Shown here: piece after piece, positions 44,701 to 55,600 of the stretch
Layout of the letters: each line of letters opens with the position of its first letter
Position numbering within the stretch: the first letter of the stretch is position 1
Source: Anthoceros angustus
Taxonomy: Eukaryota; Streptophyta; Anthocerotopsida; Anthocerotales; Anthocerotaceae
Direction: 5' to 3'
Length of the DNA stretch: 64,000 nucleotides
Assembly: GCA_010909165.1 (NCBI GenBank)
Contig: VJWM01000187.1
Coordinates: forward strand, 1-64,000
Program-made: the position numbers and the translations under genes
The notes under the pieces: generated by a model
The model's input: the letters and a program-made list of their open reading frames with translations, nothing else
Told to the model about the DNA's origin: nothing
The model's database searches: none

Positions 44701-45654
44701 CACGGATCCTGTCGGCTTTGAAGCGGATCGTGCTAATCAGGCTCATCGACCACCGCTGCAGCCGCAGCATTGCACTGTGCACACGCTACAACCAAACGCT
44801 TCCCAAACACCGCACAATCACGCGGAGAGAGGGGAGATGCTTACCACTGCCAGCAAGCGTGAGCCAGCAGCAGAGCGGGATGAGGAATAGAGTAAAAATC
44901 GCAAAGCGCGCGCTCGGCCAGTAACCAATTGCAGGCAGAGTGGCAGAACAGTCCAGCTGCTGCTCCAGCCTGCCATTGCAACAGATTGCAGAAAACGCAT
45001 CAGAGCTTTCTGCACTTCCAGATCCGACGCCGGTGATACGGATGATGATCTTTCCGTCCGTCCACGCCCTTCCCTCCCTCGGGAGCCGGAGAGCGGAAAT
45101 TTAAAGCCTGCAATGCCCCCTGTTGAGAGGCGTCCATCCGTGCCAACTCCTGACCTTGTCTGCACGCTTTGCAGCTGCCACTGCCAGTGCATGAGTGCCG
45201 CCAGTTCCCTCCACAGGCGCCAATATCATCCACCGTCGTCGGCCAGGCAGCAACTCCGGCGCCTGCAAGTCTGGCACGAGCGCTTGCCGCTCGACGCGTG
45301 CGGCGAGCTTCAACATTCAAACAATGGCAGCCTCGGACCGAGGCTGCAGGCGCGGGCCCGGGGCTCGAGGTCATGAATGCAAACGCTCGAGAAGGTGAGT
45401 CAGGTGAGGTCGCCGGGGCTGGCCGGGCTGGCAGGCTGGCAGGCTCGGCGCAGAGGGAGGAGGGAGGAGGGTATGCACCGTATGCGCTCATGGGGCCATG
45501 CACCATATGCTCTCGTGACGCTGGCCCATCATGGACGGCGTCATCGATGGGTCAAGGGGAGCGTGCCGCGGGCCCCCGGCTCCTTCTTCAGAAACATCGC
45601 GGCCGAATACATACACGAACAACACCCCAAATTCGCAATGCCGGCCACCTTGGT
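41795..45654. other. Intergenic region
   Basis: No supported gene. It contains short simple repeats (GGACGGGC type near 42437-42460; ACAT repeats at 42596-42611) and a GC-rich zone (43.1-44.2 kb) with overlapping long frames on the minus strand that lack motifs. No tRNA or other RNA gene is recognised. Confidence 0.4.
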
Positions 45655-46410
45655 TTTGCACCCACCTTTGCTTGTGGCATGCGCTGCATTGGGAGCCTCT
45701 ACATCTTCTATTCAGGACTAGGGACATACGCAAGCCTGGTACCAAACCAGCTCTTGTCTTTACTTCTCCATCTCCACAATCTGGACGTTGGATCCACTGG
45801 GAGATGAGAGACAGCAACAGGAGGCATTCTTCATCACCAACGAACACCCACCTTGTACATGGCCCTCGCAAAACCAGCCTTGCAAACGACGGCTCGTGCG
45901 AACCACCTAAAACTCCCATGTCACCGTCCATACCAACAGCAATCCTCCAACAGGATCAGAATAGGGTTGACGGGTTGACGTAGAAACAAAAAAAACTGAC
46001 TCGGAGATATCAGAAAGCGGAAAGTAGATGTTGCAAGAGCGAGAGCCAGGGCAAGAGGCTGAGCAGGAGCGGCCAGTGCGGTGCGTGTGAAGTGGGCCAG
46101 TAAAGGCAGGCTGCCAGCCGCCCTCCAGTAAGACGCCTCTGACTCCAATGTCCGAGGCCAGGGACCCTTTTTCCCTTCAGTTTTCCCAAGTTTAGTTGTC
46201 GGCCACAAAATCCGCTCCATGTCTTTTCTCCTCGTCCCCGTTGCCTTGCCTTGCCTTGCCTTGCCTTCTTCCTTTGGGGACGAGAAGAAGCCCTTCATTC
46301 CGGGGATCCAATGTGAACATGGGATTCGGCAACCACCAACTTGGACTTGGGTGGTCAAAATTCCCCAGGTCGGCAATGTTGTCAAGAGCTTTTGATTCCT
46401 CAGGCCCCAA
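45655..46410 (+). repeat. Segment A, reference copy upstream of the kinase gene
   Basis: Non-coding segment later repeated in part at 50156-50762 and 53041-53340. Contains a CCTTG pentanucleotide run (46241-46268). The later copies lack several single bases or units present here (for example TTTTTCCC near 46170 and the extra AG in ATATCAGAAAGCG). Probably distal upstream sequence of the kinase gene. Confidence 0.8.
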
Positions 46411-47545
46411 AAGGTAATGTGTTTTAAAACAAGTTAAATTTAGATAATTTGTTGGTGGTGGGACTGGACTTAGTCTTCAAAACTACTATTTGCTTGGGCT
46501 TAGGAAGCTGTGAAGTTTGGATAAATTGGTGACGTGGTGCCTAGACTTTGCTTAGGGTAGTGGTGTCTAGGAACTTGTGAAATTTGAGTAAATCATTGAG
46601 CTGATGAATAGACTTTTGGATACCTATCTAGGGAGCCGTGTAATTTGAAATTATTTGTTTGGTTACTTAAAAAATAAAATATTATAATATTACCATGTAA
46701 TTGTTAGTATATGGTGTTACAAACAAGGTTGAATGCCATGAGACTCTCTAATCTATGTCTTGTAAGGCCGTTTTGCATAAACATGGAACTGGACTTTTAT
46801 CCTGAATCCTATACCTAATTCAAAGTTCCATCTAATCTAAATTGTCGCATTTCATTAAAGTCATACACCCTAGCTATGATGGGTTTAGCCCGGTGTGTGT
46901 GGCCTTTTGCCATGTGTGGTTTTGTCTGAAGATATTTGACATCGATGGATGTGTGCCCAAAGTGCCAGGCTAAAGTGTGCTAGGTTTTAGGTAGGCAGCA
47001 TGGAGGGATTTGACTAGATGTTAGGTTGGGAGCATGCAGGGATGCGACAGGGTCCATATAGTTTGAGCAATTTATTTGCTTCTTTTCTAGATTTCAGGGT
47101 TTGTTTGACACCGCTTTGGACATTCAAGCATGAGACAAGATTAAGGGGTTTGTGATATTGCTTTGCAACTTGAATGTTCAGTATTGACATTCGTCTCTGT
47201 ATTTGCTGCTTTTAAGTTCTCCGCTCTCCCTACTTGAATATATAGTACCGGAGTTCATATTATTGCTTTTGGGTTCTCCCGGGCCTCTAACTTTCTGGGG
47301 GCTTCTTATGGAGGATCTTCACCCTATTGAATGATTCTTTTGGTCTCACTTAGATTGAGAAATCATGGAGGAGCACATAAAGTGAGGCTGAGAATATCAA
47401 GCACTAGTGGCTGCCTCCTTTGAAGGTGAATTTGGATGCTCCAGGTGGTGATGGTACAATAATTAGTTAGAGCTATGCCAATGAAGAGCCACATCTTTTT
47501 TTTTTTTGTACATTAATTTTGAAGAAATGGTCATAAGTGGGCTGT
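46411..47545 (+). repeat. Segment B, reference copy
   Basis: AT-rich non-coding sequence starting GGTAATGTGTTTTAAAACAAG. Repeated with small contractions at 52695-53040 (first third only) and 54370-55466 (nearly all). Its natural left neighbour is probably segment A, and its natural right neighbour the unique sequence 47546-49039. Confidence 0.8.
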
Positions 47546-49039
47546 TTTACAAATATAATATAAAATAATTTTACCTCCAGGCGAACCCAAATATGATCAA
47601 GTTTATGAACTTTTGTGAAGTACAATGTTGGGTACAGCAGCTTAAAGGTGAAGCCCCGGATGGGGCTTTTTGTGGCAAAGGATTGGCCCCATATGGGGGC
47701 GAGGCTAGCATATGATTTTTTGACATGATGGAATCGTTAGCACGATGCCTTATTGTAGGTACTTGGATATTAGGGGAGAGGTGGAGGCTACATTTTATAT
47801 GAGGCGGATTCGGGCCGACTCAGCTTTTACAGTGCTAGAACGCCGGAAGGGACACAAGAAGGCAACAGACCCGGGGGCTTCCGGCCGAGCCAGAGTATCT
47901 CGGGCCGAGGGCCGCCACATGGAGCCCCACTCCCATGGTTGTAACTCGGGTTCGAACCGCACATGTAACCCACCCGGGGTGGGCGTCTGGGCTTGCCTCT
48001 CTGCTCGGGCTCACTCCGCGCTGTTCCTCTTCCTCCCTTCTCCTCCTCCTCCATACCGCCATTATTCCCCCGTGGGCGCCAGCACCACACGCGATTCTGA
48101 CTGTCGGACAGTAATTCCTGCTGCAATTCATCACCCCGTCCCACTGCCGGATCCGCACCCTCCGGCTTCCCGCAGGTGAGGTTTTCTCAGTCTCCCGGCC
48201 TGGTCCTGTTGCGTGCGCAGAATTGCGCGCATTTTGGTTGTGTTAGTGCTACCCTTGCAAGTTGCCTCCCTGTACGAGGAGGTAGTCTGGAGTGCGGTCA
48301 GGCTGGAGTCTGCGGCTGTGCGAGATTCTCTGCTGGGAGATGCATGGCTTGGACTGGAGGCCGAGGCTGAAAATTGACACTGTTGCTTGGAAGGAGGAGG
48401 TCTGCCCTGCAGCTCGTGCGGTGTTCTGCACGTCTGTGTGAATTTCTGAGATCTCTTGGATCTTCGGTCGGGGCCTTGCACTGGCAGCCTGTTTGCCTGA
48501 TCTATGCTTGTCTTGCTGGCATTTGGAGTGTCATTCCGGCGGTTGTGATGGTGAGAGTTGAGGGAATCCCGTGCGCTGCGTAGTACTCGCTGTGCAGTGC
48601 ACATTGTTTGTTGCCGCTGCAGCATTGCGTGGAGACGTTGAGTGGAATGAGCTGGCTGGCTGGTCGCATTTGTGAGCCAAATCATAGCAGCTCTCTGGCG
48701 TGAAGTGGCTTGTTTTGTGCCGTTCTATGCTGCGGAGTTTGTTCTGCTTCTTATGCTCTGTGGCGCGATCCTCACAGGAACGCGCACTAGCCCCGGTTTG
48801 CAGAGAGCGAATTGTAATCCCTGGAGGTTTGAGAATTTTGGCTCCGGGGAGCAGGCGGCGATCTCCAGCTTAGTCGTGGTTCTGGTTGGAGCGGAAGACA
48901 AGCTCTGTTTAGTGCGTGCTTCGCGCGTGCAGATGGCGTTATCGCAGAGCTGTTAGCTTGTGAATGGTCGAGCACGGTCGATTTGTTTTCCTGGTGTATA
49001 CGAAGCTAAAGCCCTCCGTCCTTCCGTTTGACCGTCTAA
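47546..49039. other. Unique sequence upstream of the kinase gene
   Basis: Present once. The GC-rich zone at 47.8-48.2 kb with a CGCAG|GTGAG-type donor near 48176 may be a promoter and untranslated first exon. A 144-codon frame at 47745-48179 has no recognisable motif. No other gene is seen. Confidence 0.4.
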
Positions 49040-49341
49040 TTGGAGAAGAAGAGAAGCAGGTCGCTTGCTGGCACCTCAGTTGAGGTTGCGTGGAACTCTC
49101 GAAGGCGCAGTTTGGCATTTCCAACATGGAGTGTTCGGCAAGGAGATTTTGTTCGCCGTCGGGAAAGAATAAGCTCTCTTCAAGTCAGAGGTGCCAAGGC
49201 AGCTGATCGGACATCTGGAATACCAGGCAACGCTCTGGATGACTCTGCCGGAATCTCGCTCTGCCACTGCTCCTCGTCATTCTGGATGAGGCCACTACTT
49301 CGACTCCTAGCCCGATCTCAAGGCACGCCAGTCTCCCAGTC

Positions 49342-49600
49342 ATGAATGCTGCAGGTTCCAAGAACAAGACCGTTCCACTGGACGGTAGGATAGGCCGAAC
49401 CAATGGTCCAAGGGTCCAAAATGGAAATCAACCAAAACGGCACAACAGATCGGCGTCGACAGATGTTACGGAGGTGGTGGTGGTAGCCATCGATGCAACC
49501 AAAGAAATCACCAAGCATGCCCTGGAATGGGCCCTATCAAACGTTGTGCAGCCTGGAGACTACATCACTCTGCTTGCTATTCTTCCAGCGACTGCTTCAG
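49342..49600 (+). CDS. USP-domain receptor-like kinase: exon 1, first copy
   Basis: Encodes the first 86 codons: a basic N-terminus and the start of a universal stress protein (alpha-hydrolase-like) fold, [21 protein letters not shown] and [10 protein letters not shown], ending in a GTATGA donor. The coding part is the same as 51047-51305. After 50150 the intron of this copy leaves the gene and enters segment A, so this exon is separated from the rest of the gene by echo sequence. In the undisturbed locus this is probably the genuine exon 1. Confidence 0.8.
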
Positions 49601-50149
49601 GTATGACGTCAATTTGGTTCAGCAAGAAGCATCTCCGTTTACATGCTTCGTGGCTATTAGTTTTCGTAGTCATCCGTCAGCCCTTCCGCGTTGTGACGGT
49701 CCTGTTCAGGAAAAGCTTCGTATCCGAAGAACGAAGAATTCTCTGATTGTTGAGTGTGGTCCTAGTGTTCCGTGCAGGTAGTCTATCCTGAACATTGATT
49801 TTGTGTCAATGCAGGAATTGCTGCCTGGTGCAGAAGGTTGTATGGGGCCGTGTGGGGGTTAGCTGGTAATTGCCTGGCTCACTCCCGTCAGGTTTTAGTT
49901 TTGCTCCGCTGTTCGTTGGGCTGTTCTCTGCCGACTGTCATGCGTTTAGCAGGAGCTCGGTTTCTCGTTACCTTTGTACAGGATTCAAGCAGATACCTGG
50001 CTTGCAAACGCCTGGCTCTAAACATTCCGGCAGGGCAGTCAATGTCAGTGTGTCTGTGTGGATCAGTGAATTTGCTAATTCATCTCTGACAGTTCATGTC
50101 TTAGTGCTACCCTGTCCAGCTTGAGCTGAACTACCTAGAAATCCCTATT

Positions 50150-50762
50150 CCCTATGCTTGTGGCATGCGCTGCATTGGGAGCCTCTACATCTTCTATTCA
50201 GGACTAGGGACATACGCAAGCCTGGTACCAAACCAGCTCTTGTCTTTTCTCCATCTCCACAATCTGGACGTTGGATCCACTGGGAGATGAGAGACAGCAA
50301 CAGGAGGCATTCTTCATCACCAACGAACACCCACCTTGTACAGGATTCAAGCAGATACCTGGCTTGCAAACGACGGTCAGCGTGAACCACCTAAAAACTC
50401 CCATGTCACCGTCCATACCAACAGCAATCCTCCAACAGGATCAGAATAGGGTTGACGGTTGACGTAGAAACAAAAAACTGACTCGGAGATATCAAAGCGG
50501 AAAGTAGATGTTGCAAGAGCGAGAGCCAGGGCAAGAGGCTGAGCAGGAGCCAGTGCCAGTGTGTGTGTGAAGTGGGCCAGTAAAGGCAGGCTGCCAGCCG
50601 CCCTCCAGTAAGACGCCTCTGACTCAATGTCCGAGGCCAGGGACCCTTCAGTTTTCCCAGTTTAGTTGTCGGCCACAAAATCCGCTCCATGTCTTTTCTC
50701 CTCGTCCCTGTTGCCTTGCCTTGCCTTGCCTTGCCTTCTTCCTTTGGGGACGAGAAGAAGAG
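50150..50762 (+). repeat. Segment A, second copy with inserted intron piece
   Basis: Copy of 45658-46285. Between 50335 and 50375 it contains about 35 bases from kinase intron 1 (ACAGGATTCAAGCAGATACC and neighbours, as at 49979-50013) in place of the original GGCCCTCGCAAAACC region. The left joint shares TTGTACA and the right joint CTTGCAAACG. The end of the segment passes to kinase upstream sequence through GAGAAGAAG. Confidence 0.85.
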
Positions 50763-52694
50763 AAGCAGGTCGCTTGCTGGCACCTCAGTTGAGGTTGCGT
50801 GGAACTCTCGAAGGCGCAGTTTGGCATTTCCAACATGGAGTGTTCGGCAAGGAGATTTTGTTCGCCGTCGGAAAGAATAAGCTCTTCAAGTCAGAGGTGC
50901 CAAGGCAGCTGATCGGACATCTGGAATACCAGGCAACGCTCTGGATGACTCTGCCGGAATCTCGCCTGCCACTGCTCCTCGTCATTCTGGATGAGGCCAC
51001 TACTTCGACTCCTAGCCCGATCTCAAGGCACGCCAGTCTCCCAGTCATGAATGCTGCAGGTTCCAAGAACAAGACCGTTCCACTGGACGGTAGGATAGGC
51101 CGAACCAATGGTCCAAGGGTCCAAAATGGAAATCAACCAAAACGGCACAACAGATCGGCGTCGACAGATGTTACGGAGGTGGTGGTGGTAGCCATCGATG
51201 CAACCAAAGAAATCACCAAGCATGCCCTGGAATGGGCCCTATCAAACGTTGTGCAGCCTGGAGACTACATCACTCTGCTTGCTATTCTTCCAGCGACTGC
51301 TTCAGGTATGACGTCAATTTGGTTCAGCAAGAAGCATCTCCGTTTACATGCTTCGTGGCTATTAGTTTTCGTAGTCATCATCAGCCTTCCGCGTTGTGAC
51401 GGTCCTGTTCAGGAAAAGCTTCGTATCCGAAGAACGAAGAATTCTCTGATTGTTGAGTGTGGTCCTAGTGTTCCGTGCAGGTAGTCTATCCTGAACATTG
51501 ATTTTGTGTCAATGCAGGAATTGCTGCCTGGTGCAGAAGGTTGTATGGGGCCGTGTGGGGGTTAGCTGGTAATTGCCTGGCTCACTCCCGTCAGGTTTTT
51601 AGTTTTTGCTCCGCTGTTCGTTGGGCTGTTCTCTGCCGACTGTCATGCGTTTAGCAGGAGCTCGGTTTCTCGTTACCTTTGTACAGGATTCAAGCAGATA
51701 CCTGGCTTGCAAACGCCTGGCTCTAAACATTCCGGCAGGGCAGTCAATGTCAGTGTGTCTGTGTGTGGATCAGTGAATTTGCTAATTCATCTCTGACAGT
51801 TCATGTCTTAGTGCTACCCTGTCCAGCTTGAGCTGAACTACCTAGAAATCCCTATTCCCTATGCGTTGAAGTGCGGCTTGTTTTTGCTCGGCACCAAGCA
51901 CCAACACCTAGGTCATTGAGCTTGTAAGCTGTGCCTAGGTGGTAATATAGTTTGCAATCGTCTGCAGTCTAACTTACTGACTGTGTCTAAACAGGGCGAA
52001 AGTTGTGGGCCTTTCCGAAGTTAGGGGGACTGTGCAACTGGACCAAGAAGACAAGGAGCCCAACTGGAAGACGATATCCATGACTCATGCACTTTCATGA
52101 TGCAGCAGTTGCACAAGCTTTGTGATAGCAAAAGGTGAGTTTGGTCAAAATCGAGTGGTGGTGACACCATTGCTGCCCTTGGTGCTGCTCGTACGATTTG
52201 CAACTCGGATTTTCCGCATCTTATATTCTCTGAATGTGGTCAGGTTCACGTAAGGTAAAAGTTTTACCAGGAGCACCAAGGGGAGCCACTGCTGTAGAAT
52301 CCAAAAGCTGAATGCGACCTGGGTTGTTTTGGACAGGCAAGGTTTCTTTTCTGCTAACCTGACGTTATTTTAAGCTCAATTGAGATACGAACATCAGTGG
52401 CGCCCTTGAAAGTGAAGCCCAGATTGTCTCTTCCTTTTCTTTCTGAACAAGGTATCCTAGTAGGCCTGTTTTCAGAAAAATCTGCTGTTGCAATGCAGGC
52501 ATCTGAAGAAAGAGGGCAAGTCCTGTACGGACCAACTGCAGTGCAACTTGGTTGTTGTGAAGGACTGAATCCAAAAATTCTTCGCTTGAACCTGAAGCCA
52601 TCTCCACCTGTTTTGGAGGAACACCTTTTGATGACGCATCTATAGACTCGTCCTCAGTTCTTCTGGAGGGCCTGAGCTATGTCGGCGTCCCCAA
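50763..52694 (+). repeat. Kinase 5' half, echo copy (exons 1-4)
   Basis: Copy of the stretch upstream of exon 1, then exon 1 (51047-51305), intron 1, exon 2 (51993-52134), exon 3 (about 52246-52338) and the beginning of exon 4 (52500 onward). Exon 2 has five G instead of seven at 52023 and four A instead of five at its end; exon 3 lacks an AG. The reading frame is therefore broken. At CCCCAAAGG (52690) it leaves the gene into segment B. Confidence 0.85.
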
Positions 52695-55600
52695 AGGTAA
52701 TGTGTTTTAAACAAGTTAAATTTAGATAATTTGTTGGTGGTGGGACTGGACTTAGTCTTCAAAACTACTATTTGCTTGGGCTTAGGAAGCTGTGAAGTTT
52801 GGATAAATTGGTGACGTGGTGCCTAGACTTTGCTTAGGGTAGTGGTGTCTAGGAACTTGTGAAATTTGAGTAAAATCATTGAGCTGATGAATAGACTTTG
52901 GATACCTATCTAGGGAGTGTAATTTGAAATTATTTGTTTTGGTTACTTAAAAATAAAATATTATAATATTACCATGTAATTGTTAGTATATGGTGTTACA
53001 AACAAGGTTGAATGCCATGAGACTCTCTAATCTATGTCTTTTCTCCATCTCCACAATCTGGACGTTGGATCCACTGGGAGATGAGAGACAGCAACAGGAG
53101 GCATTCTTCATCACCAACGAACACCCACCTTGTACATGGCCCTCGCAAACCAGCCTTGCAAACGACGGTCAGCGTGAACCACCTAAAACTCCCATGTCAC
53201 CGTCCATACCAACAGCAATCCTCCAACAGGATCAGAATAGGGTTGACGGTTGACGTAGAAACAAAAAACTGACTCGGAGATATCAAAGCGGAAAGTAGAT
53301 GTTGCAAGAGCGAGAGCCAGGGCAAGAGGCTGAGCAGGAGCTCGGTTTCTCGTTACCTTTGTACAGGATTCAAGCAGATACCTGGCTTGCAAACGCCTGG
53401 CTCTAAACATTCCGGCAGGGCAGTCAATGTCAGTGTGTCTGTGTGTGGATCAGTGAATTTGCTAATTCATCTCTGACAGTTCATGTCTTAGTGCTACCCT
53501 GTCCAGCTTGAGCTGAACTACCTAGAAATCCCTATTCCCTATGCGTTGAAGTGCGGCTTTTTGCTCGGCACCAAGCACCAACACCTAGGTCATTGAGCTT
53601 GTAAGCTGTGCCTAGGTGGTAATATAGTTTGCAATCGTCTGCAGTCTAACTTACTGACTGTGTCTAAACAGGGCGAAAGTTGTGGGCCTTTCCGAAGTTA
53701 GGGGGACTGTGCAACTGGACCAAGAAGACAAGGAGCCCAACTGGAAGACGATATCCATGACTCATGCACTTTCATGATGCAGCAGTTGCACAAGCTTTGT
53801 GATAGCAAAAGGTGAGTTTGGTCAAAATCGAGTGGTGGTGACACCATTGCTGCCCTTGGTGCTGCTCGTACGATTTGCAACTCGGATTTTCCGCATCTTA
53901 TATTCTCTGAATGTGGTCAGGTTCACGTAAGGTAAAAGTTTTACCAGGAGCACCAAGGGGAGCCACTGCTGTAGAATCCAAAAGCTGAATGCGACCTGGG
54001 TTGTTTTGGACAGGCAAGGTTTCTTTTCTGCTAACCTGACGTTATTTTAAGCTCAATTGAGATACGAACATCAGTGGCGCCCTTGAAAGTGAAGCCCAGA
54101 TTGTCTCTTCCTTTTCTTTCTGAACAAGGTATCCTAGTAGGCCTGTTTTCAGAAAAATCTGCTGTTGCAATGCAGGCATCTGAAGAAAGAGGGCAAGTCC
54201 TGTACGGACCAACTGCAGTGCAACTTGGTTGTTGTGAAGGACTGAATCCAAAAATTCTTCGCTTGAACCTGAAGCCATCTCCACCTGTTTTGGAGGAACA
54301 CCTTTGATGACGCATCTATAGACTCGTCCTCAGTTCTTCTGGAGGGCCTGAGCTATGTCGGCGTCCCCAAAGGTAATGTGTTTTAAACAAGTTAAATTTA
54401 GATAATTTGTTGGTGGTGGGACTGGACTTAGTCTTCAAAACTACTATTTGCTTGGGCTTAGGAAGCTGTGAAGTTTGGATAAATTGGTGACGTGGTGCCT
54501 AGACTTTGCTTAGGGTAGTGGTGTCTAGGAACTTGTGAAATTTGAGTAAAATCATTGAGCTGATGAATAGACTTTGGATACCTATCTAGGGAGTGTAATT
54601 TGAAATTATTGTTTTGGTTACTTAAAAATAAAATATTATAATATTACCATGTAATTGTTAGTATATGGTGTTACAAACAAGGTTGAATGCCATGAGACTC
54701 TCTAATCTATGTCTTGTAAGGCCGTTTTGCATAAACATGGAACTTTTATCCCGAATCCTATACCTAATTCAAAGTTCCATCTAATCTAAATTGTCGCATT
54801 TCATTAAAGTCACACCCTAGCTATGATGGGTTTAGCCCGGTGTGTGGCCTTTTGCCATGTGTGGTTTTGTCGAAGATATTTGACATCGATGGATGTGTGC
54901 CCAAAGTGCCAGGCTAAAGTGTGCTAGGTTTTAGGTAGGCAGCATGGAGGGATTTGACTAGATGTTAGGTTGGAGCATGGGATGCAGTGGTCCATATAGT
55001 TTGAGCAATTTATTTGCTTCTTTTCTAGATTTCGTGGTTTGTTTGACACCGCTTTGGACATTCAAGCATGAGACAAGATTAAGGGGTTTGTGATATTTGC
55101 AACTTGAATGTTCAGATATTGACATTCGTCTCATTTGCTGCTTTTAAGTTCTCCGCTCTCCTACTTGAATATATAGTACCGGAGTTCATATTATTGCTTT
55201 GGGTTCTCCCGGGCCTCTAACTGGGGCTTCTTATGGAGGATCTTCACCCTATTGAATGATTCTTTTGGTCTCACTTAGATTGAGAAATCATGGAGGAGCA
55301 CATAAAGTGAGGCTGAGAATATCAAGCACTAGTGGCTGCCTCCTTTGAAGGTGAATTTTGGATGCTCCAGGTGGTGATGGTACAATAATTAGTTAGAGCT
55401 ATGCCAATGAAGAGCCACATCTTTTTTTTTTGTACATTAATTTTGAAGAAATGGTCATAAGTGGGCTGTTCTCTGCCGACTGTCATGCGTTTAGCAGGAG
55501 CTCGGTTTCTCGTTACCTTTGTACAGGATTCAAGCAGATACCTGGCTTGCAAACGCCTGGCTCTAAACATTCCGGCAGGGCAGTCAATGTCAGTGTGTCT

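Noticed and set aside
47940..47975. Possible tRNA (GGGTTCGAACC resembles a T arm)
   Set aside because: No matching A box, acceptor stem or anticodon arm could be placed around it.
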